A DNA stretch of 64,000 nt from Thiomicrospira aerophila AL3 (GTDB taxonomy: Bacteria; Pseudomonadota; Gammaproteobacteria; Thiomicrospirales; Thiomicrospiraceae): NCBI RefSeq assembly GCF_000227665.2, contig NZ_CP007030.1, positions 1,612,001 through 1,676,000 of the forward strand, written 5' to 3'. A model generated the notes under the pieces. It searched no databases. It worked only from the letters and a program-made list of their open reading frames with translations, and was not told where the DNA came from. Shown in pieces: positions 56,156-64,000 of this stretch. The translations under genes were made by a program, and so were the position numbers. Within the stretch, counting starts at the first letter, position 1. The number at the start of each line of letters is the position of its first letter.

Positions 56156-57421
56156 CTAACGGGTGAAATGCAGGGTTTGTCCTAACATTTTTGGTGTCAC
56201 CAACACCAAACCTTTTTCATCTACATAAAAGCGTTTTGCATCTTCAATTGGATCTTCACCGATTACCGTACCTTCAGGTATATGACAACCCTTATCGATA
56301 ATGGCATTTTGAATGCGACAATTACGACCTACTTCAACGCGTGGCAATAACACCGAATCTTTGATCATCGTAAAACTATGCAAAAAACAACCACTTGAAA
56401 TGATAGAACGCTTTACCTTGGCACCGGATAAAATACAGCCCGCCGAAATCATCGAATCAATCGCTTGTCCCCTACGACCTTCATCATCGAACGCAAACTT
56501 AGCCGGCGGCATTTGCGCTTGATAGGTCCAAATTGGCCAATCACGATTGTACAGGTTTAATTCCGGCGTAATCGAACATAAGTCTAAACTCGCTTGCCAA
56601 TACGACTCCAAAGTACCCACATCGCGCCAATAAGCTGGCTCACCCTTTTCATCAACAAAGGGATACGCCTGCACGTTATACTCACTAATAATTGAAGGAA
56701 TAATATCTTTACCAAAATCATTAGACGAGTTAGGATTATCGTGATCCTCAATCAGTTTCTGAAATAAAAACTCAGTTGAAAAAATGTAAATACCCATGGA
56801 AGCCAGTGCTTTATCTGGCTTACCGGGCATAGCTTCAGGATCCGCTGGTTTTTCTGTAAATTTGGTAATCTTAAATTCATCGTTGACCGACATCACCCCA
56901 AAGCCAGTGGCTTCCATGCGCGGCACTTCAATACAACCAATCGTCACATCCGCGCCAGACTGGGCATGGGTGTAGAGCATCTTGGAGTAGTCCATTGAGT
57001 AAATGTGATCACCCCCTAACACCATGACGTATTCTGGGGTATGACGGCGCACAATATCCAAGTTTTGATATAAGGCATCCGCCGTGCCCTTATACCACTC
57101 TTTATCAATACGCTGCTGAGCCGGCAACAATTCAACAAACTCACCGACTTCATAGCGCATGAAGCTCCAAGCTCGTTGCACATGACGTATCAAAGAATGC
57201 GACTTATATTGCGTCAGCACGCCAATTTTTCGGATACCCGAGTTAACACAATTTGACAACACAAAATCAATAATTCGATACTTACCACCAAATGGCACCG
57301 CCGGTTTGGCACGCCATTCAGTCAAATTTTTTAAGCGGCTACCCTCGCCACCAGCTAAAACCAATGCAAGTGTTTTTCGGGTTAGATCGTTACTGCTTTT
57401 TGTTTCTGTATAGTTTTTCAT
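56156..57421 (-). CDS. glgC: Glucose-1-phosphate adenylyltransferase
   Basis: Makes ADP-glucose, the first committed step of glycogen synthesis. 421 residues from the ATG at 57421, with GAGG 5 bases upstream; a GTG seven codons earlier has no ribosome-binding site. [17 protein letters not shown] is the nucleotide loop, [20 protein letters not shown] the allosteric and substrate segment, [14 protein letters not shown] the metal site, and the left-handed helix hexapeptide region is at the C-terminus. It is the first enzyme of the pathway served by the cluster. Confidence 0.95.
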   Translation of the reverse strand: MKNYTETKSSNDLTRKTLALVLAGGEGSRLKNLTEWRAKPAVPFGGKYRIIDFVLSNCVNSGIRKIGVLTQYKSHSLIRHVQRAWSFMRYEVGEFVELLPAQQRIDKEWYKGTADALYQNLDIVRRHTPEYVMVLGGDHIYSMDYSKMLYTHAQSGADVTIGCIEVPRMEATGFGVMSVNDEFKITKFTEKPADPEAMPGKPDKALASMGIYIFSTEFLFQKLIEDHDNPNSSNDFGKDIIPSIISEYNVQAYPFVDEKGEPAYWRDVGTLESYWQASLDLCSITPELNLYNRDWPIWTYQAQMPPAKFAFDDEGRRGQAIDSMISAGCILSGAKVKRSIISSGCFLHSFTMIKDSVLLPRVEVGRNCRIQNAIIDKGCHIPEGTVIGEDPIEDAKRFYVDEKGLVLVTPKMLGQTLHFTR

Positions 57422-57474
57422 AGTATCCTCATGCGATGTCACAGTATTGATTAATTATTTTTTTAATATTCATG

Positions 57475-58443
57475 CTATTGCAATTGATAGTGAGCACATT
57501 GTCGTGCACCCAGTAGGCCAAGATTTTCAGCCAAAACAAGATGCACACCACAATTTTTAACTAAGCTACTCATCCTGCCCTTTTGCCATAATCGCTCATA
57601 AAAAGCGGATTGGTCAAGCCACTTAGTCAGTTTAGGCGCCATGCCGCCGGCAATCCATATGCCAGCCGTTGCAGGCCAACATAGCGTCATATTACCAATA
57701 AACTGACCATAGTAGCCCCAAAATTGCGTAATTGCTTGAATGGCAAGCTGCTCGCCCGTCTCAGCTTGCTGCGCGATCTCTGCGGCCAAAGGACCTAACC
57801 TGGGATCAAACTGACTTTGCTGAGCTAAAAACTGATAAATAGCTGTCAAGCCATCACCTGACACTAAACGCTCAAATGAAACATGATCCCACGACTGCAT
57901 TAACCAGGCCTGCAGTCGGCAATCAAACTCGTTAAAGGGCGAAAAATCAACATGACCCGCTTCTGTTGCGACCACAGATAAACCAGCCCCCTGCCCTTGC
58001 AATAAGGCGACGCCTAATCCAGTGCCTGCACCAACCAGTAATCGACGCCCATTGACATCAGAGGCCAAGGGGGGGTGCAGTGTTTGATAATCAGTATCTG
58101 CAAGACTATCAAGCGCATAAGCTGCAATCGTAAAATCATTTAACAACGCAACTTTTGCAAACTTAAAACGCCTCTCCAACGCTAAAGCATCAATAAACCA
58201 ATTAAGGTTAGTAAGTTGCACTTGATTGCAATGAACGGGACCGGCCACACCAAAAACAACGCTATTCCAGGTTAAATTTGGCGCATCAACTTCTAGTTGA
58301 TCAAGCAGTAAGTCAAAGCTTGCATAAGCGCAACTGGCATAACGTTGCTGCCATTCACAACGCCAACCCTGCTCAGCACTTCTTGACCAAGCTTGAAAAC
58401 GACTGTGTGTACCGCCAATATCTGCAACAAGGTAGTAAAGCAA
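57475..58443 (-). CDS. glk: Glucokinase (ROK-independent Glk family)
   Basis: ATP-dependent phosphorylation of glucose. 322 residues: LVADIGGTHSRFQAW is the phosphate loop, LNDFTIAAYAL holds the catalytic Asp, LVGAGTGLGVALL, then EAGHVDFSPFNEFDCRLQAWL, a Glk-type signature. TTG start at 58443 with GGGAG 9 bases upstream. It provides glucose-6-phosphate from glycogen breakdown or uptake. Confidence 0.93.
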   Translation of the reverse strand: MLYYLVADIGGTHSRFQAWSRSAEQGWRCEWQQRYASCAYASFDLLLDQLEVDAPNLTWNSVVFGVAGPVHCNQVQLTNLNWFIDALALERRFKFAKVALLNDFTIAAYALDSLADTDYQTLHPPLASDVNGRRLLVGAGTGLGVALLQGQGAGLSVVATEAGHVDFSPFNEFDCRLQAWLMQSWDHVSFERLVSGDGLTAIYQFLAQQSQFDPRLGPLAAEIAQQAETGEQLAIQAITQFWGYYGQFIGNMTLCWPATAGIWIAGGMAPKLTKWLDQSAFYERLWQKGRMSSLVKNCGVHLVLAENLGLLGARQCAHYQLQ

Positions 58444-58463
58444 CTAATCTATCTCCCATAAGG

Positions 58464-59030
58464 TTAAGCCAAGTTGAACTGCGCGTCTAATCCTTCACAA
58501 ATGAGATGGTTCACCAAGGTATGTGCCTCTTGAATACGCGCGGTGGTGGTTGAGTCAATACAAATAGCCCAATCAGCTATTTGGGCCAACGGATTCGGCG
58601 CTTGTCCCGTTAAGGCCACTGTAGTGAGACCTTGACGTTTTGCTTGTTGCACCGCCTGTAGAATATTGGCACTGTGCCCGGACGTGGACATCGCCATTAG
58701 CAGGTCACCGCTCTGCCCCAGCGCTTCTATTTGTCTAGCAAAAATGGATTCAAATTCAAAATCATTGCTATGCGCTGTCAACAAGGAGGTGTCTGTGGTT
58801 AAGGCAATCGAAGCTAACGGGCGACGATTCATTACATAGCGCACCATCAATTCTGCCGACATATGCTGCGCCTCCGCCGCACTGCCACCATTGCCACACC
58901 ACAGCACCTTCTTGCCTACTTGCAACGCCGCTACCATCGCTGTCGTGATGGCACAAATCACCTCTTGTTGCGCAAATACTGAGTCAACCGCTTGCTGATG
59001 AGCTTGTTGCACACGTATAAAATCAACCAT
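58464..59030 (-). CDS. gmhA: Phosphoheptose isomerase (GmhA-type SIS protein)
   Basis: Sedoheptulose-7-phosphate to heptose-7-phosphate, first step of ADP-heptose synthesis. 188 residues from the ATG at 59030 (GGGAG 6 bases upstream). An upstream frame overlaps hldE and is rejected. LWCGNGGSAAEAQHMSAELMVRY is the SIS active site. TDTSLLTAHSNDFEFE and AMSTSGHSANIL follow, with EAHTLVNHLICE at the C-terminus. DiaA is a related alternative, but the hldE overlap supports GmhA. Confidence 0.88.
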   Translation of the reverse strand: MVDFIRVQQAHQQAVDSVFAQQEVICAITTAMVAALQVGKKVLWCGNGGSAAEAQHMSAELMVRYVMNRRPLASIALTTDTSLLTAHSNDFEFESIFARQIEALGQSGDLLMAMSTSGHSANILQAVQQAKRQGLTTVALTGQAPNPLAQIADWAICIDSTTTARIQEAHTLVNHLICEGLDAQFNLA

Positions 59031-60447
59031 GCTCAGCTCCCTTAATGCGTGTGACAATGTCTGTGGTGGAAAACCCATCCCAAAAAGACAAGACTTCAAC
59101 CTGCCCACCGCGCGCCCAAACACACTGTGCACCGGCAATCTGTTCAGGACGATAATCGCCCCCTTTCACCAACACATCAGGTTGCAAGGCACAAATCAGC
59201 CGCTCCGGCGTATCTTCGTCGAACGGGACCACCCAATCGACACAACTCAGCGCCGCCAGCAACTCCATACGACTAGCCAGCGGAACCACTGGGCGGGTCG
59301 GGCCTTTTAGACGCGCAACCGACGCATCACTGTTCACCGCCACAATCAAGCGATCACCCAACTTAGCGGCTTCATTTAAATAACGTACATGTCCAGAATG
59401 CAAAATATCAAAACAGCCATTAGTAATGACCACCCGCTCGCCCTGTGCCTGCGCGGCTTGAATCAGCGCAATCAAATCGGCTTCAGTGGGGGATACATAG
59501 CCCTGATGACGATGGCGTAGCTGTAAATAATCATCTAATTCGGCACGACTGACGGTTGAAGTCCCGACTTTGCGCACCACCACACTCGCGGCCGCATTGG
59601 CTAAATAAACCGCTTTTGACCAGCTCAGGCCTGCTGCCATCGCAGTGGCGAGTGTCGCCATGACCGTATCACCGGCACCGGTCACATCAAAAACTTCTTG
59701 TGCTTCCGAAGACAATAAATAGGGCTTAGCCTGCTCACTAATGAGCGCCATACCATGTTCAGAACGGGTAACCAGCAAGGCTTGTAAATCGAGTTGCTTT
59801 ACTAACGCCTGCGCTTTATCTATAAGTGTTTGATCATCAGGGCAGGCGCCAACAATTAATTCAAACTCACTTTGGTTCGGCTTAATCAGCGTGGCCCCTC
59901 GGTAGCGTTCAAAATCCAAGCCTTTAGGATCCACCAGCACCGGAATATTGAGCTGACGCGCCGTCGCAATCATCTGAGCCACCTCGACTAACGCGCCCTT
60001 GGCATAATCGGAAATGACCAGCAAATCAAAACCTGCGAGTTTATCCGCTACCAGCTCGGCTAGCGCCTGCGCCGATGCAACAGGGACAGCTTGCTCAAAA
60101 TCCATTCGAATCAATTGTTGGTGATGACTCAACACACGCAACTTACAGATGGTGCCACTGTCACAATAAACCCAGTCGGCATGCACTTGATGCTTAGCCA
60201 AGACCTGCTGCAACTGCTCACCCGAACGATCCCGACCAATAATACCGAGTAGGTGGACCTGGGCCCCTAGGGTGGCGATATTCAACGCCACGTTGGCCGC
60301 ACCGCCGGCACGGTATTCATCTTTAGATACTTTAACCACGGGGACGGGGGCTTCGGGGGAAATACGGCCAGCTTTACCGGTCCAGTATTGATCTAACATT
60401 ACATCGCCAACGACTAACACCTTGGCCTGGGAAAAATTTTCAGTCAT
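59023..60447 (-). CDS. hldE: Bifunctional heptose-7-phosphate kinase / adenylyltransferase
   Basis: 474 residues. N-terminal PfkB-type kinase (VGDVMLDQYWTGKAGRISPEAP, FDVTGAGDTVMATLATAMAAG). C-terminal nucleotidyltransferase (VITNGCFDILHSGHVRYLNEAAKLGD with the HxGH motif). It makes ADP-heptose for the LPS inner core. It overlaps gmhA by 8 bases. Confidence 0.96.
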   Translation of the reverse strand: MTENFSQAKVLVVGDVMLDQYWTGKAGRISPEAPVPVVKVSKDEYRAGGAANVALNIATLGAQVHLLGIIGRDRSGEQLQQVLAKHQVHADWVYCDSGTICKLRVLSHHQQLIRMDFEQAVPVASAQALAELVADKLAGFDLLVISDYAKGALVEVAQMIATARQLNIPVLVDPKGLDFERYRGATLIKPNQSEFELIVGACPDDQTLIDKAQALVKQLDLQALLVTRSEHGMALISEQAKPYLLSSEAQEVFDVTGAGDTVMATLATAMAAGLSWSKAVYLANAAASVVVRKVGTSTVSRAELDDYLQLRHRHQGYVSPTEADLIALIQAAQAQGERVVITNGCFDILHSGHVRYLNEAAKLGDRLIVAVNSDASVARLKGPTRPVVPLASRMELLAALSCVDWVVPFDEDTPERLICALQPDVLVKGGDYRPEQIAGAQCVWARGGQVEVLSFWDGFSTTDIVTRIKGAEHG

Positions 60448-60632
60448 AGTTATTCAAATTTTTATCTTATCGCGCAAATTGCACAACCGCTAAGATTAGC
60501 AGTTATTGAATATAGGTTGTATTTTGATTGATTCTAGCAGGAATCAGCAAGTGAAAAACTAAATAATGCAACGCAGATGCACTAAATCCCACTATAATTT
60601 ACCTACATTACAACTCAAGGTTTTAAATCACT

Positions 60633-61298
60633 ATGGCTAATCCAAATATTGCATCGCGCGCGCGCCCTCTTACCAGTCTAGCGATTGGTGTTGCACTCAG
60701 CCTCAGCCCGTTGGCTGTTTACGCTGAATCAGCTGCCGGCTCACTTTGGCGAGGCGCCACCTATGCCGCTATTGCCGGATTAGCCTATACCAATCCCTTT
60801 AATGCTGATCAGTTTAACTTGAGTGCCGGTGCATTTGACGAGCATGACGCACTTCAGCTAGAGATTAATTTTCGCTATAACCTTGGCGAAGGCCGCGCCA
60901 TTTTTAGTCAAAGCCAACTGACCCCTTTTGTTGATCTGGGCTATGCGTCATGGCAAGAAGTATTAAACGGCATTGACATGGTCAATCGCGGTAACGCCTT
61001 CACTGTAGCGGCTGGAGTCAGACTGGCCTTTCCAACTTTTGCCTACATTATTGACTTTGCCGATGCGCGTATCGGCGTCGGCATTTTAGCCCCGAGCTAC
61101 TTTGAGAATGATAAGGGTGAACGGCGCGACTTTGGCGGACCCTTTAGCTTTACCGAGGAACTTGCGGTGGGTGGCTATTTTTCAGAGAAGCAGGCCTGGG
61201 AATGGCGTTTGGCGGTACAACACTACTCCAACCACAATATTTACACCCAAAATGCCGGAATGGACTTTATCAAGCTCGGACTTGGTTATAATTACTAG
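60633..61298 (+). CDS. PagL-like lipid A 3-O-deacylase
   Basis: 221 residues with a signal peptide ending near PLAVYAESAAG, then an outer-membrane barrel. RLAVQHYSNHNIYTQNAGMD holds the His-x-Ser-Asn motif that is catalytic in PagL, and the C-terminal residue is aromatic (GLGYNY). It is divergent to hldE and upstream of the Kdo gene kdsD, consistent with lipid A remodelling. Function is inferred from the motif and context. Confidence 0.75.
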   Translation: MANPNIASRARPLTSLAIGVALSLSPLAVYAESAAGSLWRGATYAAIAGLAYTNPFNADQFNLSAGAFDEHDALQLEINFRYNLGEGRAIFSQSQLTPFVDLGYASWQEVLNGIDMVNRGNAFTVAAGVRLAFPTFAYIIDFADARIGVGILAPSYFENDKGERRDFGGPFSFTEELAVGGYFSEKQAWEWRLAVQHYSNHNIYTQNAGMDFIKLGLGYNY

Positions 61299-61346
61299 AT
61301 ATAGATTTAACACTCAAAACATTTACACGGAGCCAAAGTACCCGCT

Positions 61347-62291
61347 ATGTCACAGCCAAGCCATCTGACGATTGCCAAACAGGTTTTTGAAATTGAAGCA
61401 CAAGCCATTGAAAACCTGATCTTATTACTGGATGAACAATTTGAGCTAAGCGTCGATGCGATTTTGCACTCCACTGGCCGAGTGGTCATTTGTGGCATGG
61501 GCAAATCGGGTTTGATTGGCAAAAAAATTATGGCCACGCTAGCCAGCACAGGCACCCCTTGTTTCTTTATGCATCCTGGCGAAGCTTTTCATGGCGATCT
61601 AGGCATGGTGTCATCTGAAGACGTATTTATTGCACTCTCTAATTCAGGCGAAACCGAAGAAGTGATTCGGCTACTCCCCTTCTTAAAAGACAACGGCAAT
61701 GTGATTATTGCAATGACCGGCCGCCCAGATTCGACTCTAGCCAAAAACGCAGATCATCATCTCAATATTGCCGTGCCTAAAGAAGCCTGTCCACTGCAAC
61801 TGGCTCCTACTTCCTCTACCACGGCTACACTGGTCATGGGCGATGCCTTAGCCATTGCACTGATGCAAGCACGCAACTTTAAACCCCATGACTTTGCGCG
61901 CTTCCATCCAGGCGGCAGTTTAGGGCGTAAGCTGCTCACCAAGGTTAAACATGAAATGCGTAGCGGACCCCTGCCGATTGTGTCAGCCGATGCCAATATG
62001 AAAGACGTTATTCATAGCATCAGCGATGGGCGCTTGGGTTTGTGTATTGTGGGTGATGCCGAAGGCATTATTACTGACGGTGATTTAAGACGCCACCTTG
62101 AACAAGATGCGGCCGCACTAATGAACAAGCAGGCCGGCGATATTATGACGCCCAACCCTAAAACCATTGATGCCAATGCCAAACTTTCGCAAGCAGAAGA
62201 GCTAATGAACCAGGCTAAAATTGCATCCCTACTGGTCACCGAGGAAAATAAATTGGTCGGCGTGATTCAAATTTATGACCTCAACCGCTAA
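61347..62291 (+). CDS. kdsD: Arabinose-5-phosphate isomerase
   Basis: First step of Kdo synthesis (ribulose-5-phosphate to arabinose-5-phosphate). 314 residues: a SIS domain (VVICGMGKSGLIGKKIMATL, HPGEAFHGDLGM, LSNSGETEEV), LQLAPTSSTTATLVMGDALA, and two CBS domains at the C-terminus (GRLGLCIVGDAEGIITDGDL). It overlaps waaA by 17 bases. Confidence 0.94.
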   Translation: MSQPSHLTIAKQVFEIEAQAIENLILLLDEQFELSVDAILHSTGRVVICGMGKSGLIGKKIMATLASTGTPCFFMHPGEAFHGDLGMVSSEDVFIALSNSGETEEVIRLLPFLKDNGNVIIAMTGRPDSTLAKNADHHLNIAVPKEACPLQLAPTSSTTATLVMGDALAIALMQARNFKPHDFARFHPGGSLGRKLLTKVKHEMRSGPLPIVSADANMKDVIHSISDGRLGLCIVGDAEGIITDGDLRRHLEQDAAALMNKQAGDIMTPNPKTIDANAKLSQAEELMNQAKIASLLVTEENKLVGVIQIYDLNR

Positions 62292-63642
62292 ACAGCCCAA
62301 GTCAGTTAGTCAGCAGGCCTGGTTAGGCCGTTTTGCATTAACAGTCTATCGTGCATTGCTCTACCTCATTTTACCGCTTGTTGCGCTAGCGGCTTGGCGG
62401 CGCTGCCGTAAAGTACGCAACCCTACTCTAAGTGCCAAACTCAGTCCTAGCACCTGCTGGAGAACGCGATTTGGTCACACGCCTACCACTATCCCCACTG
62501 GAGGAATCTGGATTCATGCCGTCTCAGTGGGGGAAACCCGCTCGATTTTTCCGCTGTTAGAACATCTGCATCAACAGCATCCAACGCTACCTATTACGCT
62601 GACCAGTGGCTCAACCCAAGGCGCGCTGCAAGCCCTTGAGTTCAGCCCTGTGCCGATTTACCACCAGATGATTCCCTATGATTACCCCTTTGCGGTCAAG
62701 CGATTTCTGAAGCGACTGCAACCTAAACTCGTGCTGATGGTAGAAACCGAGATTTGGCCCAATCTTTACCAGGCCTGCTCACAACAACAGATTCCACTAA
62801 TGCTCATTAATGCGCGGCTAAAAGCCGGTTCATTTACGGCTTATCAACGCTGGGCCAAACCCTTGATGCAACAGGCCCTGGCCCAGCCGCAGCTGATTGC
62901 GGCACAATTTGAAGCGGATCGCACTCGTTTTATTGCCCTAGGGGCGCCGCCAGAACGGGTTAAGACATTGGGTAATTTAAAATTTGATATACACCTACCT
63001 GACAACATTCAACAACAGGCTAGCAAGTGGCGTGCACAACTGGCTCAACCTGAACGTTTTATTTGGGTAGCGGCCAGCACCCATCATGATGAAGAACAAC
63101 TGATGCTGGCCGCCCACCAACAGCTGCTTCAACAGCATCCCGATGCGTTACTTATTTTGGTTCCACGACATGCCGACCGCTTCAACGCGGTAGCAGGCCT
63201 GCTAACTCGTTATAGCCAGCAGCATCCGGACATTCGTTGGCAACAGCGCAGTCAAGCCTCCAATAGCGCCCTAGATTGCCAGGTCTATTTAGCCGATACA
63301 ATGGGGGAACTGCTGCTGTGGTTTGCAGCGTCAAACGCCGCGTTTATTGGGGGTAGTATGGTTAATTTTGGTGGCCATAATATTTTAGAACCGGCCGCCC
63401 TCGCCAAACCCGTGCTGTCTGGCCCCTATTATCAAAACCTAACCTCACTCTATGACAGTTTTATTGCCGATAAGGGCTTACAAGTCTGCCCATCGCCCAC
63501 CGAGCTTGCCCAGACCCTGATTCAGCTTGCCGACTCACCCGAACAGCAAGACTATTGGGGGCAGCAAGCCCTTCACGCCCTGCACAATCAAACCGGCTCC
63601 TTGGCGCGCCATTATGAACAGATTCGTTGCTATTTAAGCTAA
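62275..63642 (+). CDS. waaA: 3-deoxy-D-manno-octulosonic acid (Kdo) transferase
   Basis: Adds Kdo to lipid A precursor at the inner membrane. 455 residues with an N-terminal membrane anchor (ALLYLILPLVALAAW), then GIWIHAVSVGETRSIFPLLEHL with the catalytic Glu, LMVETEIWPNLYQACS, and FIGGSMVNFGGHNILEPAALAKPV, a family motif. The first codons overlap kdsD. Three CAGGCCTG palindromes occur in this gene. Confidence 0.94.
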   Translation: MTSTAKQPKSVSQQAWLGRFALTVYRALLYLILPLVALAAWRRCRKVRNPTLSAKLSPSTCWRTRFGHTPTTIPTGGIWIHAVSVGETRSIFPLLEHLHQQHPTLPITLTSGSTQGALQALEFSPVPIYHQMIPYDYPFAVKRFLKRLQPKLVLMVETEIWPNLYQACSQQQIPLMLINARLKAGSFTAYQRWAKPLMQQALAQPQLIAAQFEADRTRFIALGAPPERVKTLGNLKFDIHLPDNIQQQASKWRAQLAQPERFIWVAASTHHDEEQLMLAAHQQLLQQHPDALLILVPRHADRFNAVAGLLTRYSQQHPDIRWQQRSQASNSALDCQVYLADTMGELLLWFAASNAAFIGGSMVNFGGHNILEPAALAKPVLSGPYYQNLTSLYDSFIADKGLQVCPSPTELAQTLIQLADSPEQQDYWGQQALHALHNQTGSLARHYEQIRCYLS

Positions 63643-63714
63643 ACCCTTCTCACCCACCTTTACAAAATATAAAATATACGTAAAATAACTTATTATTTTG
63701 CGAGTCATTGCCTC

Positions 63715-64000
63715 ATGTCTATCAAGTACAAGCAACAGGGCTTAATAATCAGCCTGATGCTATTTTGGCTCCTCCTAGTCAGCCTGCTGTTACTGCTTAG
63801 CTTAAAACCGACCGCAGCTGAGCGAGCATGGCAAGGGCATAATCAACAAGGTCAATACCTTGATTGGGTGGCACAACAGCTTTGGCAGTTCAGCCAACAG
63901 ACCCCACAACTCTATGCAACCGATACCAATGGCCGTTTTTATGATGCGGACCGCATTCCCAGTCCGGGTTATTTTCCCTGCCCTGATACCAATCATAATG
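63715..64000 (+). CDS. Membrane-anchored protein, partial at window end
   Basis: At least 95 residues, open to the window end. After a short basic start there is one strong membrane helix (LIISLMLFWLLLVSLLLLLSL), then a soluble, probably periplasmic, part with GRFYDADRIPSPGYFPCPDT. The Pro/Cys-rich PCPD motif recalls pilin-like proteins but this is weak. The ribosome-binding site is poor. Function unknown. Confidence 0.65.
   Translation, partial: MSIKYKQQGLIISLMLFWLLLVSLLLLLSLKPTAAERAWQGHNQQGQYLDWVAQQLWQFSQQTPQLYATDTNGRFYDADRIPSPGYFPCPDTNHN

Larger units (their letters stand above)
1364..63201. repeat. Dispersed highly iterated palindrome CAGGCCTG (35 copies)
   Basis: Copies start at 1364, 4506, 4635, 6176, 7779, 8432, 10495, 12220, 14236, 19188, 20757, 21274, 27730, 28595, 32538, 32910, 35921, 36329, 39228, 39906, 40379, 42410, 44907, 44934, 47724, 48228, 52296, 52979, 54041, 57905, 59626, 61191, 62314, 62770 and 63194. 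In 32 of 35 the flanks are G or C on both sides; 11 are CCAGGCCTGG. Thirty lie inside genes and five between genes. A chance octamer would occur about once in 64 kb. Counted by eye. Confidence 0.93.

Noticed and set aside
59031-59138. Extended N-terminus of GmhA
   Set aside because: Overlaps hldE; the ATG at 59030 has GGGAG and matches family length.
1-64000. CRISPR array, rRNA or tRNA genes
   Set aside because: No regularly spaced direct repeats and no tRNA or rRNA core sequences were seen by eye; a covariance-model scan would be needed to be certain.

Overview
The window is gammaproteobacterial chromosome. dusB-fis, the accB-accC-prmA block, purH-purD, recR-ybaB-dnaX with a small SRP RNA, and hldE/gmhA/kdsD/waaA point there. 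A Thiomicrospira-like sulfur oxidiser is a guess, not a demonstration. Most of the sequence is densely packed housekeeping genes.

Layout. 1-8.9 kb (+): 3' part of dsbD, then aroQ, accBC, prmA, dusB-fis, purHD. 8.9-16.6 kb: a heme-acquisition locus, with hmuV/U/T and hemS on the minus strand and hutZ, a divergent HemS-like gene and a TonB-dependent receptor on the plus strand, split by a Fur-box-like site. 16.7-19.2 kb: two near-identical small exported proteins flanking a membrane diguanylate cyclase. 19.2-33 kb: metE (minus) and its regulator metR (plus). These are normally divergent neighbours, but here they are separated by 10.4 kb of accessory DNA. 33-35.6 kb: toxin-antitoxin genes, a Fic protein and decayed genes. 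35.6-39.2 kb: a TPP riboswitch followed by a TonB-dependent receptor, a thiamine-binding protein and a PnuC-type transporter. 39.2-46.8 kb: ilvE, argD, argF, recR, ybaB, dnaX and ffs. 46.8-58.4 kb: a full glycogen cluster (glgP, glgA, glgB, malQ-like, GH57, glgC, glk). 58.4-63.6 kb: LPS heptose, lipid A and Kdo genes. The window ends inside an unidentified membrane-anchored protein.

The most interesting part is 21.8-27.4 kb: four intact integron gene cassettes in tandem with four attC sites and no integrase in the window (a CALIN-type array). Each cassette's first bases are complementary to the R'' box of its own attC, the expected signature of real cassettes. They carry (1) a PstI/BsuBI-type methylase and endonuclease, (2) a TIR-like protein plus a caspase-like protease, matching the architecture of type IV Thoeris immunity, and (3, 4) two unrelated proteins with HEPN-like RNase motifs. 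Downstream toward metR lie two toxin-antitoxin modules, a ccdB remnant and two paralogous AAA ATPases.

A second genome-scale signal is the octamer palindrome CAGGCCTG. By hand count it occurs 35 times in 64 kb, against about one expected by chance. It is almost always flanked by G or C and, inside genes, is always read in only two of three frames (Q-A-W/C or x-G-L). Its longest gap coincides with the cassette array. It behaves like a highly iterated palindrome (compare cyanobacterial HIP1) or an uptake or structural signal.
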